Assembly (NCBI GenBank): GCA_945859605.1
Contig: OX243817.1
Location: 30,154,289-30,218,288, forward strand
DNA from: Lumbricus rubellus
Lineage: Eukaryota; Annelida; Clitellata; Crassiclitellata; Lumbricidae
DNA: 64,000 nucleotides
Direction of reading: 5' to 3'
Shown here piece after piece: positions 41,934 to 54,603 of this stretch. The translations under genes were made by a program, and so were the position numbers. Every line of letters begins with the position of its first letter. The first letter of the stretch is position 1. The notes under the pieces are model-generated. The model was not told the origin of the DNA. It worked only from the letters and a program-made list of their open reading frames with translations, and searched no databases.

Positions 41934-42126
41934 ACGCAATCGGTACAACGCAATCGGCACTACGCAATCGGGAAACTACGCAATCCGTACAATGCAATTG
42001 GCACAATGCAATCCGTACAATGCAATCCGTACAACGCAATCGGTACAACGCAATCGGTACAGCGCTTGCAATCGGTACAACGCAATCGACACAACGCAAT
42101 CGGCACAGCGCAATCGGGAAACTACG
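41934..42126. repeat. Degenerate 10-15-bp repeat upstream of the RALGPS start codon
   Basis: CGCAATCGGTACAA and variants (TGCAATCCGTACAA, CGCAATCGGGAAACTA) recur about 14 times. The array starts about 120 bases upstream of the chosen ATG, so it is in the 5' UTR or promoter. Confidence 0.85.
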
Positions 42127-42228
42127 CTTCTTCACTGACGACCGTACAACAACATCGAGAGAGAATGCGGGCAACACATGGTCAGCGTTGCCATTACAAA
42201 TCAGAAATGTTTCTTAAGTGTTAGTAGC

Positions 42229-42234
42229 CTCTCT

Positions 42235-42279
<45 letters not shown>
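42229..42279. repeat. (TC)n microsatellite upstream of RALGPS
   Basis: More than 20 CT units; GA-rich on the RALGPS strand. It may lie in the promoter region, but no core promoter motif was recognised. Confidence 0.95.
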
Positions 42280-42282
<3 letters not shown>

Positions 42283-42460
42283 AGTATTCTGTCCGATTCA
42301 CTGAGTGCTGCGGAGATTGGTTGGTACGGGCAACGAAAGCCTACAGCCCACGATGATGATTCTGGCCTTCAGAGGCGCTGCGCTCAACTTCCTAATCATC
42401 AACTTTCATTGGATGCTGCAGCAGATATAGCATCTTATCAGCTGCAGTTTAAATTTCCAT

Positions 42461-42489
42461 CACCAGCAGCAGCAGCAGCAGCAGCAGCG
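42461..42489. repeat. Short (CAG)n tract
   Basis: Nine CAG units ending CAGCGG, in non-coding sequence upstream of RALGPS. Confidence 0.9.
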
Positions 42490-45395
42490 GCTTATGAGGG
42501 AGATGCTGAACATCTCATAACCAGAGAAAAACCCATGCTCATTGCACTTGGTCTATTTCTGTTTCATATGCAGATGAAGACTAGTTTACATAAATCCCTG
42601 TAATTTCTATTCAATCCAGAAAAGCTTATCAAAATAATTGATCCGAAGAGCGTCTACTCTGCTCAGTCCTGTGAACTTCTTGCAGATGAGCCGCAAGAAG
42701 AAGAATAAGAAGAATAAGAAGAAGAATAATAAGAAGACACAGATTGTTGAGAAGACCTTAAACCCCTTAACAGTGACTGGCCAACTAATGTAAATAACCT
42801 ACAGTTTAAAGGTTAATGTACACGCAAATTGCCCCACACAGAACTACAACAGCAAGAAGTTCATGAAACTTAGGTTTCTGTGCATCACCGTGGAATGACT
42901 CCTTCGGAAAAAATAAAAGCAAATCACTGCAGCAGCAGCAGGTCTATATGTCAGACCCATCTGCTAACTTAATCTTTTACCCGTTTGCCCCGAGAATATC
43001 CGCTGAAAATGGGCTCAAGATTTAAAAATGAAAGGGTAAAGGGTTTAACAAGCATAAATGCAAACTGCATGTATCCAATGTTGATCAATGCTATATCTAC
43101 ACAAACATACCTATTTTCTGTTTCTAAACAACATTGTCTATCACCTGAGAGATCATATAAAAAAATAATAACAAAAATAATATTCGCACTGTCATAAAGT
43201 GAAGTTGGGTATGGGCAATAATGGTATGTTTATTATTATTATTATCACCATCATTATCATTATCATTATTAGTATCATCATTATTATCATATTTAGTTTC
43301 ATGGCCTTCACAGTTTCAGCAGCCACTGATGAGTTCAATCATCTGGATATGGATGCACTAAAACGAAAACTTGTTGTTTACTGTTTTTGCCTATATAATT
43401 CTCAATGGAGTGACAGCTGACAATTATTGTGTAGGTGTCAGGCTGCTGCTATAACCAGATGGTCCAGCGATATCGCAAAAGTCCTTGAACCATATTGCCT
43501 GGTTCTCAGTGGAGTGACTATTCTTTCATTCATTCATTCCGAAAATTTGCATCCATACATTACGTACGAAAAAAATCAGATTTTCTACCTTCCCCTCCTC
43601 TCTTTTACAACCGGTTAATTTTGTGGAAACCTCCCACATGTGTACGTACAAATGTTAAACATCATATTTGCTAGCTCAAATTTTTTAACTTTTACGGCTT
43701 ACAGTTTAGATTTGCACAGAATCTAATTAGAATGAAATAAAATGCCAACTGATGACTATTATAATAGGATAATAAAGAGTTATAAATAGCAAATGTGGAT
43801 GTCAGAATCAGAAATTTCTTTGGCATACATACATTTTTTCAAGACACCTCCCCCCGCCATATGAACCCGTAAGCAAATCGCCTAAATCTGGTGACCCGCT
43901 CCCCCTCCCTGTGTACGCAATGAGACAGTCCCTAGCACCAATTCATAAAGCCTACTCAGAGGCGCTCCCAGTCCAGTCTCGAGTAAGAAGGTTGCTGCAA
44001 GCTGCCACATGCAAATTGACGTTGGTCGATGTAATGTAAAGCTAACAGCTCATTAATAATGTACCTCTAGATAGAATATTCGGAAAAGAAGAGAGTCGAC
44101 GAGTGCGTTGGACCCTACAAGTGGTGCACTACAAGTGGTGCACTATACAAGTGGTGCACTAGTGCTGTTGAGTGTTAGTTCTTGTACCAAAGATCTAACT
44201 GGACCGCCATCTTCAGTGGCCTAAAGAGATAAGCATAGGTATTGTATTGTCTTGACCTGCATATCAATAAATAGTTCACACGCAGGTCCCATTAACCTTA
44301 CGAGTTTTCATTTATCCATTCACAAATTTTATACAGCGTCCTCTTCAAGATGCCTGTAGACTGAGAGGCGCTCCCACGCCCAACCATGATGAAACCTAAA
44401 AGACTTTGTCTATGTGAATATATAGTTCGGCGTTTTTCTTTAAAAAGTCACACGTACTAGCTTCTCAACATTTGATCAAGTGAAATCATGTCTTTATCGA
44501 AAACATCGTTGAGGTTTTATAAAAACCATTTAAATTTAGATTAAAATTATAGTTAAAAACAAAAGTAAAAAGAGGCTTTGCCACACAATACCACAAATAG
44601 GCATGCACATACAGACAGCTACATCGTCCCGCTATGTTTTCAGCTTTAAGTGGACATTAAACTCTGTTTTAAGTTTCAAAACAGAGATTTTTATGCCGTA
44701 AATCAGAGTTGGTAAATAAGTTCACGCCCACACTGAAGCACAGCTATACCACCCCCACAGTGCATTCAATTTCGTAGAACAATCAAACAAATCTGTTTTA
44801 AGTCAAAGAAGTCAACATTTGTATAAGTTAATCAGGACTGGCAAATCGGAACATACAAGTTACACAATAGGATAACCATCACCCTGCACTTTACTCTCTA
44901 AAGAAGGTCGAAAAAAATTGTTTTTTAAGTCAAAGAAACTTAGTCTTTCATAATTGTGCATAGTGCTATATAAGACTTAGCAAGAATATTGTCATAACAT
45001 GAAAAACTGCTAGAAAAAATCAACGGAAAGTCAAATGGCAATCCCAAGTCATTGCAAATCGGATAAACCATTATGTAGAGGAGCACTACGCAATTAAAAC
45101 TGTGTTATTTTTTACTATAATTTTTACCTAATTTTAATGGCCCTAATGTTTTACTTTTAAATGTTTTAACGTTTTCATGTTCTAAATTTTATAACCTCAA
45201 CAATATTTAAGATAATGGTACGATATAATTTTATCATTGGTAAGCTACATACTGTGCTCAGTTTTTTTACAAGTCTTTGCAATCTTAGATAAAAATGATT
45301 CTCTGAGACTTGAAGCAAGAAATAAATCAAGTCACAGCTCTGAGCAGTATTGACAGTTGACTGAAGTCTCAGTAAAATCATATATCTAAAAGGCT
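42490..45395. other. Upstream region without recognised gene
   Basis: AT-rich. Holds an (ATT)-rich tract at 43,228-43,290, SINE/LINE-tail fragments (GAGGCGCTCCCAGTCC near 43,960; TCTTCAAGATGCC and GAGAGGCGCTCCCACG near 44,342-44,378) and a short ACAAGTGGTGCACTA triple repeat at 44,117-44,160. Non-coding RALGPS exons cannot be excluded. Confidence 0.5.
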
Positions 45396-45399
45396 TTAA

Positions 45400-45459
45400 C
45401 CCTTTAATGCCGAGATGGTAGTAAATGGTATGGGAAATATACCCTCCGGCATTAAAGAG
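45400..45459. mobile_element. Very short TTAA-flanked inverted-repeat element
   Basis: TTAA, CCCTTTAATGCCG ... CGGCATTAAAGAG, TTAA. Inverted ends of 13 bp (12 matching) with TTAA on both sides fit a 60-bp piggyBac-like MITE or a fortuitous hairpin. Confidence 0.45.
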
Positions 45460-46646
45460 TTAAACACATTGGATATAATATATCTAACAGCAGAAGAGAA
45501 GGGGATCGAACAAAGCTCTTGAATGCAATCATTGAATCTGCATCGACACAGTTACTGAACTGCCATAAGAAAGTGGCTGTCAACACTACAGTTACTGAGG
45601 TCTTTACTGTGAAAGGCTCTAGAGAGGAAAGATCATCTGAGTCATTTTTACTCTGACCAGTGCTCTTGACCTAAAGATATAGATCTTAGAATGAGGAATC
45701 TATGTCAAGATAAATTGTCCAAGAACTGCAGAACAATTATTACCTGTACACAAATACATCCATTTTTAACAATTGTCACTATCAAATAAATATCAAAACT
45801 CATATAAATATAGTAAGAGAATGTTAATGATACAGAAACTCACAATAATTTTCCTCGCAAGTGCAATGGCGAGAGACAAAGACGTTCATTTAAACTAGCT
45901 TTCAGAGTGTGAATAAATCAAATCATACAAGTTTGCAGAGACGCATGCACATGCATACATAAACATGCAGAAGGACAGGACAGGACCAGTCAAGACACTT
46001 GACACTTGGTTAGTGAACAACAGACAGGCCTTAGAGGGTCATGTGAACTGGAGTTTCTAATGGACATCTGACAATATAAGGACTGCATGCTAAACAACAC
46101 AACACATGATATTGTGACCTCTACATGTATAGTGCAGTAATCTGTAGTTCCTGCACCCTAAGACCCCCCCCCCCCGACCCGTTCAGGAAGACCCGGAAGA
46201 GTTGAATGGGAAGAGGAAGCAGAAGAGGATGTCCGATGATACAGTGACCCAAAACAAAATTCACCCCCCATCTCAACCGGAAAAGATCCGGGAATAAGAG
46301 ATGGAAAGACCCAACTGAAAACTCAGTTTTAAGACATGACGTAAGGGTAAATCTTCCTAGTGCACTAGTGCTCAAGGAGAGGAGAAAGTGCGTGGAAAGA
46401 GGTGATCAATTAACTCGTAATAATTTAATAATTCCAACCGGATCTACATGTAAGTTACTATAGCTTGACAAGCAGATGATTAATTCTTGTGACGTGTATG
46501 CAGCCATTTCGTACTCAGTTCCCAGCTTTAAATTTAGTCAGTTTTGCATCATATCAAAGAGGTCAAAAGAGGTCGGCCTGTGTTGCAAGGAGTGGGAGGA
46601 CACCTAGCCTACTCAAACATTATAAACAGATGGGAAATACATTGAC

Positions 46647-46689
<43 letters not shown>

Positions 46690-48867
46690 ATGTGCCAAAA
46701 ATAGGTGCAAAATAAGTCAGTCATTTGGAATAATTGCAGCACTGTGCTGAAACCTTCCTTTGGGGACTGGTTTTTCAGTTTAACGTCACTATGTGGTAAC
46801 AATGACCATTAGCGACCCCTCCTCCTTTATCCAGGCTTGGGACTGGCACCCTTTAAGGACTATAATCAATGACTCTTACAAGGTAGCGTTTTCAAAGCTT
46901 AACTAAATTCTGGATCAATGTTTCTTCTGACCAATTCATATAAGAACTGATGCAATATACGAAGTCTATAGATCAATGGCCTAGTAAACCTATTTCTGAA
47001 GCCACAGAACCAATTTTGTCATTACATACAATGACGTAAAGCAAAAAACTAGAAAGAAGTTTGGACATTAATCTTTTCTTCACCAACAAAAAGCACGATG
47101 ACTTTCCCCTTGACATTATTCTTACCACTCTTCTGAAAGACTGTTTTAAAGTCATCTAGATGCAACCATAACTTCAACCAATAACATCTCATTGAATGAC
47201 GGATCATTTCCATCTAGCTCTACTCATGCTACAGTTTATCATCCTCAACTAAAGACACCTTAATAATAATAAAAATAATATAACAATAACGACAATTTAT
47301 ATGACGCCATAACGCGGCCATACCACTATATACAAGAGCGCCTCACAAACAGCCAACTGCGGGATAAGCCTTAGCAAACAGATAAGTTTTAAGCTTTGAT
47401 TTAAAAGAGTCCACTGAGGCGGCCAATCTAATGTAACCTTCTCATGGTGTGTTGGTGCATTTGGTCAATCTCAACTTTGAATTTTTTAACTAAAATTCTT
47501 GAAATAATTGGCTTTGATACACATATGCAAATTCATCTATCATATATCCACCTTGCTAGTGTCCACCTTTAAATCTGCATATCGTAAGTTTCGCTCCTGA
47601 ATCCACACCTTTTTGCCACTTACAATGACATCATTAACTACTCCTCACACAACAATAATAGGGTGACAGCATATTCTTCATGACTTGTCTGCTGTTTTCA
47701 ATACTATAAATCAATCAAAGCTTTTGCATCACTTTCAGCATTCGTATGCAATTGTGGTCACACACTGAATTAGTTAACTGCATATCATGCAACTGGAAAG
47801 TATAAAAAGCAATTATTCATCCAAAGCATTACTGACATGTATGCGGCTTCCTTCAGGGCTTGGCACTTGGACCTCTTCTGTTCCCAATCTACACAGTGTC
47901 GTTGGTTTGTACACGTACTTTGCCATCATTTAGTGAGATATCATTTCTGTGCAGGTGATATTCAAATCAGAATTTCGTTTGGCAAGTTTCTCTTGCCAAC
48001 CATTTTGTGCAGCTGCAGTGAGTCAGTAAATGTACGTCGTACTCAGTTTATATGGCTCTAAGTTCATTAGGGATACAAGGCAAGTCAAGATAAAAAGAAT
48101 GTCTAATCCTAATCCTAATCCTAAACTCAAATCTTCTACAGCGCTCACAAAAGCTACCGTAAGTTGCGGGAACCAGTTTATTCACAGGCGTTCAATCAAA
48201 ACAAAATCTATGGGCAGGGGGGGTCAAGATCCAGAGAGTCAGGCGAGGAGTTAGACAGGCGGGTACGCTGGATGATGTTTAGAGTTGAAATGGCGTGGTT
48301 GGGTGGGTGGTAGGGGAAGCGGAGGGATCAGGATAGGATCCATGAAAAAGCAATGTTTTCAGGTTCGAATGGAAGACCTGTGGGAGTAATATGGTGAGAG
48401 GTGGAGTTATGATGAGTTTGTGTGATGGGTAAGATATTTGTTGCATTTGTTGGCAGAAGTTTTTTCCAAAGAGGCGGGATAGCAATGGCTGTATCTAGAG
48501 CAATATTTGCAAATTTTAGTGATGCGGTGATGGAAGGGTGGATCGATGTTATGGAGAAGGAGTAGCATGTTGATCGAAGCGGCTGGATGCCAGTGGATGG
48601 TGAATAACTGTTGGAGATAAGAAGGCTGGAATGATTGCCGTGTATTGTACGTGAGTGATGATATGCCTTTGTATTCTATTTTTGAGCCAGTCAGAGATTT
48701 GAACCACCAGTTTGTTTGTCATGCACCATGGAGCTGCTGAAAAACTGCCACAAGAACATCTAGATACATACATAATACGCACGAATGCAAAGCCAGTGAG
48801 ACATAACAAATAGAGGAAGAGTTTTAAGACAGCTACTGAAATGAACCACTGAATACACTGTTTGCAA
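45460..48867. other. Region without recognised gene
   Basis: Contains a (TA)n tract at 46,650-46,692, an interspersed-repeat tail at 47,262-47,410 (TATGACGCCATAACGCGG, GAGCGCCTCACA), and a G-rich segment at 48,180-48,720 that looks repeat-derived but matches nothing I can name. No coding exon seen. Confidence 0.5.
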
Positions 48868-49072
48868 GGCACGGTGGTGTAGCGGTGACGTTGTTGCCTT
48901 GAAGCCGGAAGGTTCGAGGTTCGAATCCACCTCACCGCAAGTCCTTCACTCACAATTGCTCAGCGCTTCGGTGTGAAACTCCGATGTAGTGTCCGCTCTG
49001 CATTTGGGAGCGCCTCTGAGTAGAGAGAGCTTGAAGGGGTGCTATAACAAGTGCACATACAAACAAACAAAC
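48868..49072 (+). repeat. tRNA-derived SINE, full-length copy
   Basis: Head GGCACGGTGGTGTAGCGG with a perfect B box GGTTCGAATCC. Body AGTCCTTCACTCACAATTGC and TCGGTGTGAAACTCCGATG, tail GGAGCGCCTCTGAGTAGAG, CTTGAAGGGGTGCTAT and (CAAA)n. The same order occurs inverted at 58,557-58,768. Confidence 0.88.
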
Positions 49073-49577
49073 TGTTGAATTAATCTTCATTGAACGTGGA
49101 TCCATTGCTGCACGTCACGAAGTAAAACTCTTTGCCTTACTTTTTCTCAGACGTGCACTGGCTTTCAGTACAAAGCAACTTTACATCAAAACGTTTAAAT
49201 GACCAGAAACCCACAGATCCCTTGAGCTATTAGCACCAAATAGGATCCAACTAAACCCCCATCAAATTAGTCATTAAATTACCTACCATGTCATTTCAGA
49301 AGTAAATGTTGATGTATCAAGTTAAGTCATGACTGCCCTAAAGGTCAACAGCTGTCTGATGTGTAAAATCATTTGCTATAACAACACAGTATTAATACAA
49401 ACTTGAGTCGTTATGCCATGGCATCATGATTATTCATGATCCGATATAACAGACAAATACTGGTACAGCCTGACAAACAAAAAGACAAACAGACATCGGA
49501 ACACATCCACAAAGACATCAAACATTTTTTAGGAAGAGGAAGAAGAAGAGGAAGAAGAAGAACAAGTCCCTTTATAC

Positions 49578-50340
49578 TAGGGTGACCATACGTCCCGGTT
49601 TTCCGGGACATGTCCCGGTTTTTTGTGGTGCGTCCCGGTGTCCCGACGACTTAGGCAAAAGGGCAAAATTGTCCCGGTTTTTGACAAGACGGAAAATAAA
49701 TTGTAAACTTGGTTATTGGCAACGTCAGTTCCTTGTAAATGACAGAACAATTAAAGTAGGCCTATAGTTTGTAACCCAAAAAGAAGTCAAAGCGAAAGAG
49801 AAGTTGTCGATTCATATGGAATTATTATTATATTACATATTTAGAGGTGAGTTTAGTTAAAAATTTATAAGAATTATCATAGTCTAGCGAGAAAGTTTTC
49901 AAAAAAACCTGCAATATTTAAGTGGCGTCGCAAGATATCGATTTCAGTAGCTAGGTCGCATGATTAGGGTAATAGGCCTAATGATAAATGAGAGCCATTC
50001 GAAAGGTTCAAGGCCATAAATGTCGACCTAAAAAGTTTTGAAGAACTCTAGGTCATAAGGCAGGTCAAGGTAAACTGAGCAGGACAAATGACTTGCCACA
50101 ATGCATGGCCGTCGAACAATTTTTGTAAAATGAGTAAAGTGCGGGAAAATTCCGGAGAGCAGACCTACAGAAAACGTAATGGAAAATTAAATTAAAGGTT
50201 GCACTTTCCTAACAACTGCATATAGTCACTATTTATTTTCATATTTACAAAATGGGTCCCGTTTTATCCGGACACAGTGTAGATTGTTAATTTTCCGGAA
50301 AAGTGTCCCGGTTTTTGATGGCCAAAAAATGGTCACCCTA
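49578..50340. mobile_element. hAT-type non-autonomous element, TIR TAGGGTGACCAT
   Basis: Perfect 12-bp inverted ends TAGGGTGACCAT / ATGGTCACCCTA and an exact 8-bp duplication CTTTATAC (49570-49577 and 50341-50348). CGTCCCGG/GTCCCGGTTTTT blocks repeat at both ends. Bases 50,229-50,281 are a fragment of the mariner-type inverted repeat at 24,742 (TTTATTTTCATATTTACAAA, CCGGACACAGTG), so it carries captured or nested sequence. Confidence 0.93.
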
Positions 50341-51226
50341 CTTTATACTTGTCTGCTCCACTTCTATTCCTTCTGTAACTACCAGTTCTCATTCCCATTC
50401 TCCTTTTCTTATCTTAATATCTGTGTTCTTTACATAATTATGCCGGTATGTATGATGTATGTATATATACAATTATACATGTAGCAGGACACTTAATATG
50501 AATATGGTGCATATAGTGCACTCATCGTGACAACGAAATGCAAAAAAATCTTAACCAAAATGATTTTCCACAAGAGAAAAATAATCTGATACAATTTGCA
50601 ACTATCCAATAATTATCATTCTTATTATATTTTTATATGCTTAACAATATGAAACGATGGACTATGAACGTGACAAAAGGTGCCTCTGCTATACAGAGTG
50701 ACAAACTGCCAAGTCATTGTCACCAGCATATTTATACAAGTTTTACACGGCACTGAGACAAGAATACAGAGCCAAAGTCCTATAAACTATCTGGCTCTGT
50801 ATTCTACTGCAAGCATAACGAAACTTGCATCATATGGTATGTAGTAGGTGTGCACAAGGTAGTTACAAAGCGCAACTGTGAATAACCTCTCTCAATAGTG
50901 CTGTTATTCAATGTTCCATGTCTCTGATAACTACTGATGAGATTTTTGTATCAAACAAGAAATTGTATTCTTATTTAATCGTTAGGCACTTGTTCGGCTA
51001 TACTACCTAAATGTATCAAATGGCATCTGAGAATTTATAAAACACGTCTTACAGTGATAAATATTTAGTTATTCAGAGGTGTTCTCAATGATCAAGCAGC
51101 AATAGATGGTGCTCACCTATTGTAAGTGGCAGACTAGCTTAAGAACGACAAACAGTAATCATCTCAGAGAATCATCGAACCCATACAAGTTGCGACATTG
51201 GAAGGTGAGCGCACTAACCAACTGGA

Positions 51227-51290
51227 GCACCTCTGAGGAGTTCTCTTGAAGGGGCGCTATATAAATGTACGATTACAATTACAACTACAA
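51227..51290 (+). repeat. SINE/LINE tail fragment
   Basis: GGAGCACCTCTGAGGAGTTC, TCTTGAAGGGGCGCTATATA and a (ATTACA)n tail. The 62,803-62,840 fragment shares the same GGCGCTATATAAATGT + (ATTACA)n ending. Confidence 0.7.
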
Positions 51291-51486
51291 TTAACTAGAG
51301 GCCATGCTACAAGTTTGACCCTACATTAACTGCTGTGTAGGTGTTTTAAATGCCCATTTAGAGTGTATGCTAAAGAATATTACTTTGAAATGAAGTACCT
51401 ATTTAAAGCTCACGAATGCTCATTAGCAGCGACGAACTGACCATGCCAGTCAACATGAACAAATAACCGTATTGCCTTAGCATGAA

Positions 51487-52410
51487 ATATACTCAAAGGT
51501 GAAATATACTCAAAGGTGAAATATACTCAAAGGTGAAATATACTCAAAGGTGAAATATACCGTAGATACTCGCGTATAACGTCACCCGCATATAACGCGA
51601 GGTTTGGAATTTTGGCAGATATATTGGTAAAAAGTGCAAGACCCGCATATAATGCGAGGGCTAACATTTTCGAAATTATCAGGAAATTAGACGGTCAAAC
51701 TTTAGCAGTTGTTATTAAATCTTATGCAAAATACGACCCAAACCGTGTCCGAATGCTGCAAAATTCGATCTTCCTAACTAAATACTACAAAATAGATCTA
51801 CGCACATCTGACATTTTGTTTGTATTTATTAAAAATATATAAAATGCAACCAAATTGCGAGTTTGTTCTTATTTGAATAAATTAAACTTTCTTTCAACAT
51901 GTGAGCGAAAATTAATGTACTTCATCCAATGCAATGCTAGTACCAAAGACTAAAAGTTTCGAAGATCAATTCTCTTACAAATTAATGTCTGCTGGCACAG
52001 CCGATGGAGTCAGTCTACCATCCATGCATTTAAGCTGTACAGCAACACATGCGTCAGCACATTTAAAATTGTTGCATTCGTTGGTCATGTCACTACAAGG
52101 ACTGTGGGGAACCAGCGTATCGGAGCCACTGGGATGCAAATTACCGCGTGTACAAACTAATATAAGGTGGTGTGCGATAGCGATCATCCAATATCAGTTT
52201 AAAAGCCTCAAATGACTTCAACAGGTAAAATATCTTGTGTAATAAAAGTTAAGTTTCAACTAGTCTCGCATATATCGCGACTACCCCACTTTCTGCTCAG
52301 AAATTTGACCTCAAAAACTCGCGTTATACACGAGTATCTACGGTACTCAAAGGTGAAATATACTCAAAGGTGAAATATACTCAAAGGTGAAATATACTCA
52401 AAGGTAGGTG
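51487..52410. repeat. 17-bp tandem repeat GAAATATACTCAAAGGT, interrupted by a transposon
   Basis: Four to five copies at 51,487-51,557 and four at 52,344-52,405, either side of the element at 51,560-52,343. Confidence 0.9.
51560..52343. mobile_element. TA-flanked pogo/Tigger-like element
   Basis: Left end CCGTAGATACTCGCGTATAA, right end TTATACACGAGTATCTACGG, TA on each side. The CCGTA.(A/T)TACTCGCGTATAA end is typical of pogo/Tigger-type mariner elements. Further CGCATATAACGCGAGG blocks lie near the left end and CTCGCATATATCGCGA near the right. No transposase is readable. Confidence 0.85.
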
Positions 52411-52895
52411 CATAATAATATAGTATTCAGATAGGACTACATAAGGAATATGACAGATGGATACAATAGACTGAATAATGAAGCACAGTGCTCATCAAGA
52501 GGAGTGGCACCATAGGACCATTGAACCTAGGCAAGGGCCAAAGAACTTGAAGGCAAGAAGAAGACCTTTAGGCATAGATGACCTCTAGACCTGTTTTTAC
52601 TACACCATTAACTAAATAGCTGCTGCAGTAAGCAGGCTTCTTCAGGAACATAACAAGATACAAAACTGTCAATAATGGCTCAACAGGAATGTTTCCTTCT
52701 GCAAACAACAAACTACTAGATTTGCAAACAACAGTTGATAACAAACTGTTCACAGTGTTCAGTCACCACAACTCAAATGATCAAGGGCTATATACACTGT
52801 ACAGTGGCCTATCATGTTTTATAATTAATCCAACTGCCAAAGAACTTGGAAGGGACACCCCACTCTCAATTTCCATAATGGAGCTGGCATGTGTG

Positions 52896-53031
52896 CAGGG
52901 CTTAAAGTGCGACTGAACCGTCATGTATGGAGTCCACGCACTTATGTTCAAATCTGAACGCTGTGTTAGGCCAGCACAGCTTGGAAAGGTTCGGGGTGTC
53001 CACGCATTTCAATTTTACACTTTAAGCACTG
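52896..53031. mobile_element. Small hAT-type MITE, TIR CAGGGCTTAAAGTG
   Basis: CAGGGCTTAAAGTGCGA ... ACACTTTAAGCACTG, flanked by CATGTGTG and CATGTGTA (7 of 8). The end matches the 18,345-18,478 element. Confidence 0.75.
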
Positions 53032-53634
53032 CATGTGTATGATGTATAAATTCCTGACTTGTGAACTTGTCAACTTCAATAAGCATCTCCTAAGCTTAAA
53101 TATTTCATAATCCAGTACTAAGTACTTGCATAACGCTGTGCCAGGCCTAATTCTGAACTCATGATGTAATAGCGTTAAACTTCCATTATGCATAATTCTG
53201 GACTTGCAGAGCACTGGTGCTAAACTTGTGTTAATCACATAACAGTGATTAATACTTGCACACAGTTATAATTATGCAATCATGTAAAAGCGTCAACTTT
53301 CAACTGTGGTAATTCCCGAATTAAACAGCAGACATATATCTAATTCCAAACTCATGAGACACTGTTAACGTTAGACTAGCTGTATCTATAGGGGTAATGC
53401 TTGGACTCAAATAACAGTTCTAAATTTACATTTGTTCTATCACATTAATCCTGTACCTTGCATCGATGTTGGACTAGTGCAACAGCCATATATAACTCAA
53501 ACTACAAAATAAACTCATTTTGACCAGCGTTTCAAAATGTTTATGACATGAATTTAATCGCTCAAAAGGTCCTTGCTATCAGCAGATCATCGAACTGACA
53601 CTAGGTGGCAGACTATAAACACCATAAAGCAAAA

Positions 53635-54510
53635 GGGGTCATTGCATAATTACGTAACGCCGAAAATGACCGTTTTCGACCCACCCACCCACCCTGTAAC
53701 GCTTCGTAACGTTTGCCTTGACCCACCCACCCACCCTCCCCAGCGTTACGTAACGATTGTTAGAAAAAATCAGTTGAGATTTAGGTCCATTGCTGGCCTT
53801 TAATTGTGAGTTCGTAATTATAGGTCTAATTCATATTTTCATAGTGAATTGATATAGCCTAGTATGTGAATTATAGGCTAATTTGAAAGAATAATATGCT
53901 TGAAATATAGGCTACACTTTTTTATTATTTTTTACCGCAAGAATAAAATTTTACAGCGCTGAAAATTGTCACGGACTCAATAGGCCTAGCTCATTAACAA
54001 TTAATCAAACTTAAGATGAACTATAATTATTTGCTTAGTTTGAGCCCTTCGATAATTATTAGGCTAATAGAAATATTGCTGAGTTTTGTTAATCATTAAT
54101 TTTAAATGTTTGAGGTCGTGTCCGCTAAGTAAAGCATGCTTCAAAGTGGTTCTTCGATATTCAAGGAGAATTAGGCCTACCACGTTGTTCCGTTGGTAAA
54201 ACTATATATGGAACTACGGGAGAACAGAATTGATCTGGCATGTAGGCCTGTCTGCTGCCGTATCTTATACAGGTTTATAAACAGACATACTTCGATTAAG
54301 TTTTAAATCAATGTCACGAAGTTTAAACTTTGATCATATCATTTGTCTAAAGTGCCATTCGATGGTAATTTAATATTCATTAATAATTTTTTTTCATGGC
54401 GTTACGTAACGTTCAGCGTCCCCCACCCACCCACCCCCGTAACGTTTCGTAACGTTTTCAATTACCCCACCCACCCACCCTCGAGCGTTACGTAATTATG
54501 CAATGACCCC
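53635..54510. mobile_element. Inverted-repeat element with GTTACGTAAC and CCCACCCACCC blocks, class unassigned
   Basis: A 26-bp perfect inverted end beginning GGGGTCATTGCATAATTACG. Subterminal parts repeat CGTAACG/TTACGTAA and CCCACCCACCCACCC. The flanks are AAAA-rich, so the target duplication is ambiguous. The AT-rich centre carries several AGGCCTA motifs not seen in the surrounding DNA. Confidence 0.75.
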
Positions 54511-54603
54511 AAAACAAAATCCCATTTTCATATAATAATAATAATGACGATTTCTATGGCACCGTAACACAGCAAGGGCGCCTCACACACTAAACTAAAC
54601 ATA

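Noticed and set aside
41817..41960. Longer RALGPS N-terminus from the ATG at 41,960
   Set aside because: It would add 48 cysteine-rich residues not seen in the family. The start at 41,816 gives the usual length. It remains possible without transcript data.
41848..42177. Cysteine-rich minus-strand peptide resembling a secreted peptide
   Set aside because: Derived from the degenerate CGCAATCGGTACAA repeat; it has no signal peptide and cysteine spacing follows the repeat unit.
40908..42224. Long plus-strand frames rich in Thr-His-Pro
   Set aside because: Products of the CA-rich minisatellite; they overlap RALGPS exon 1 in antisense and have no domain.
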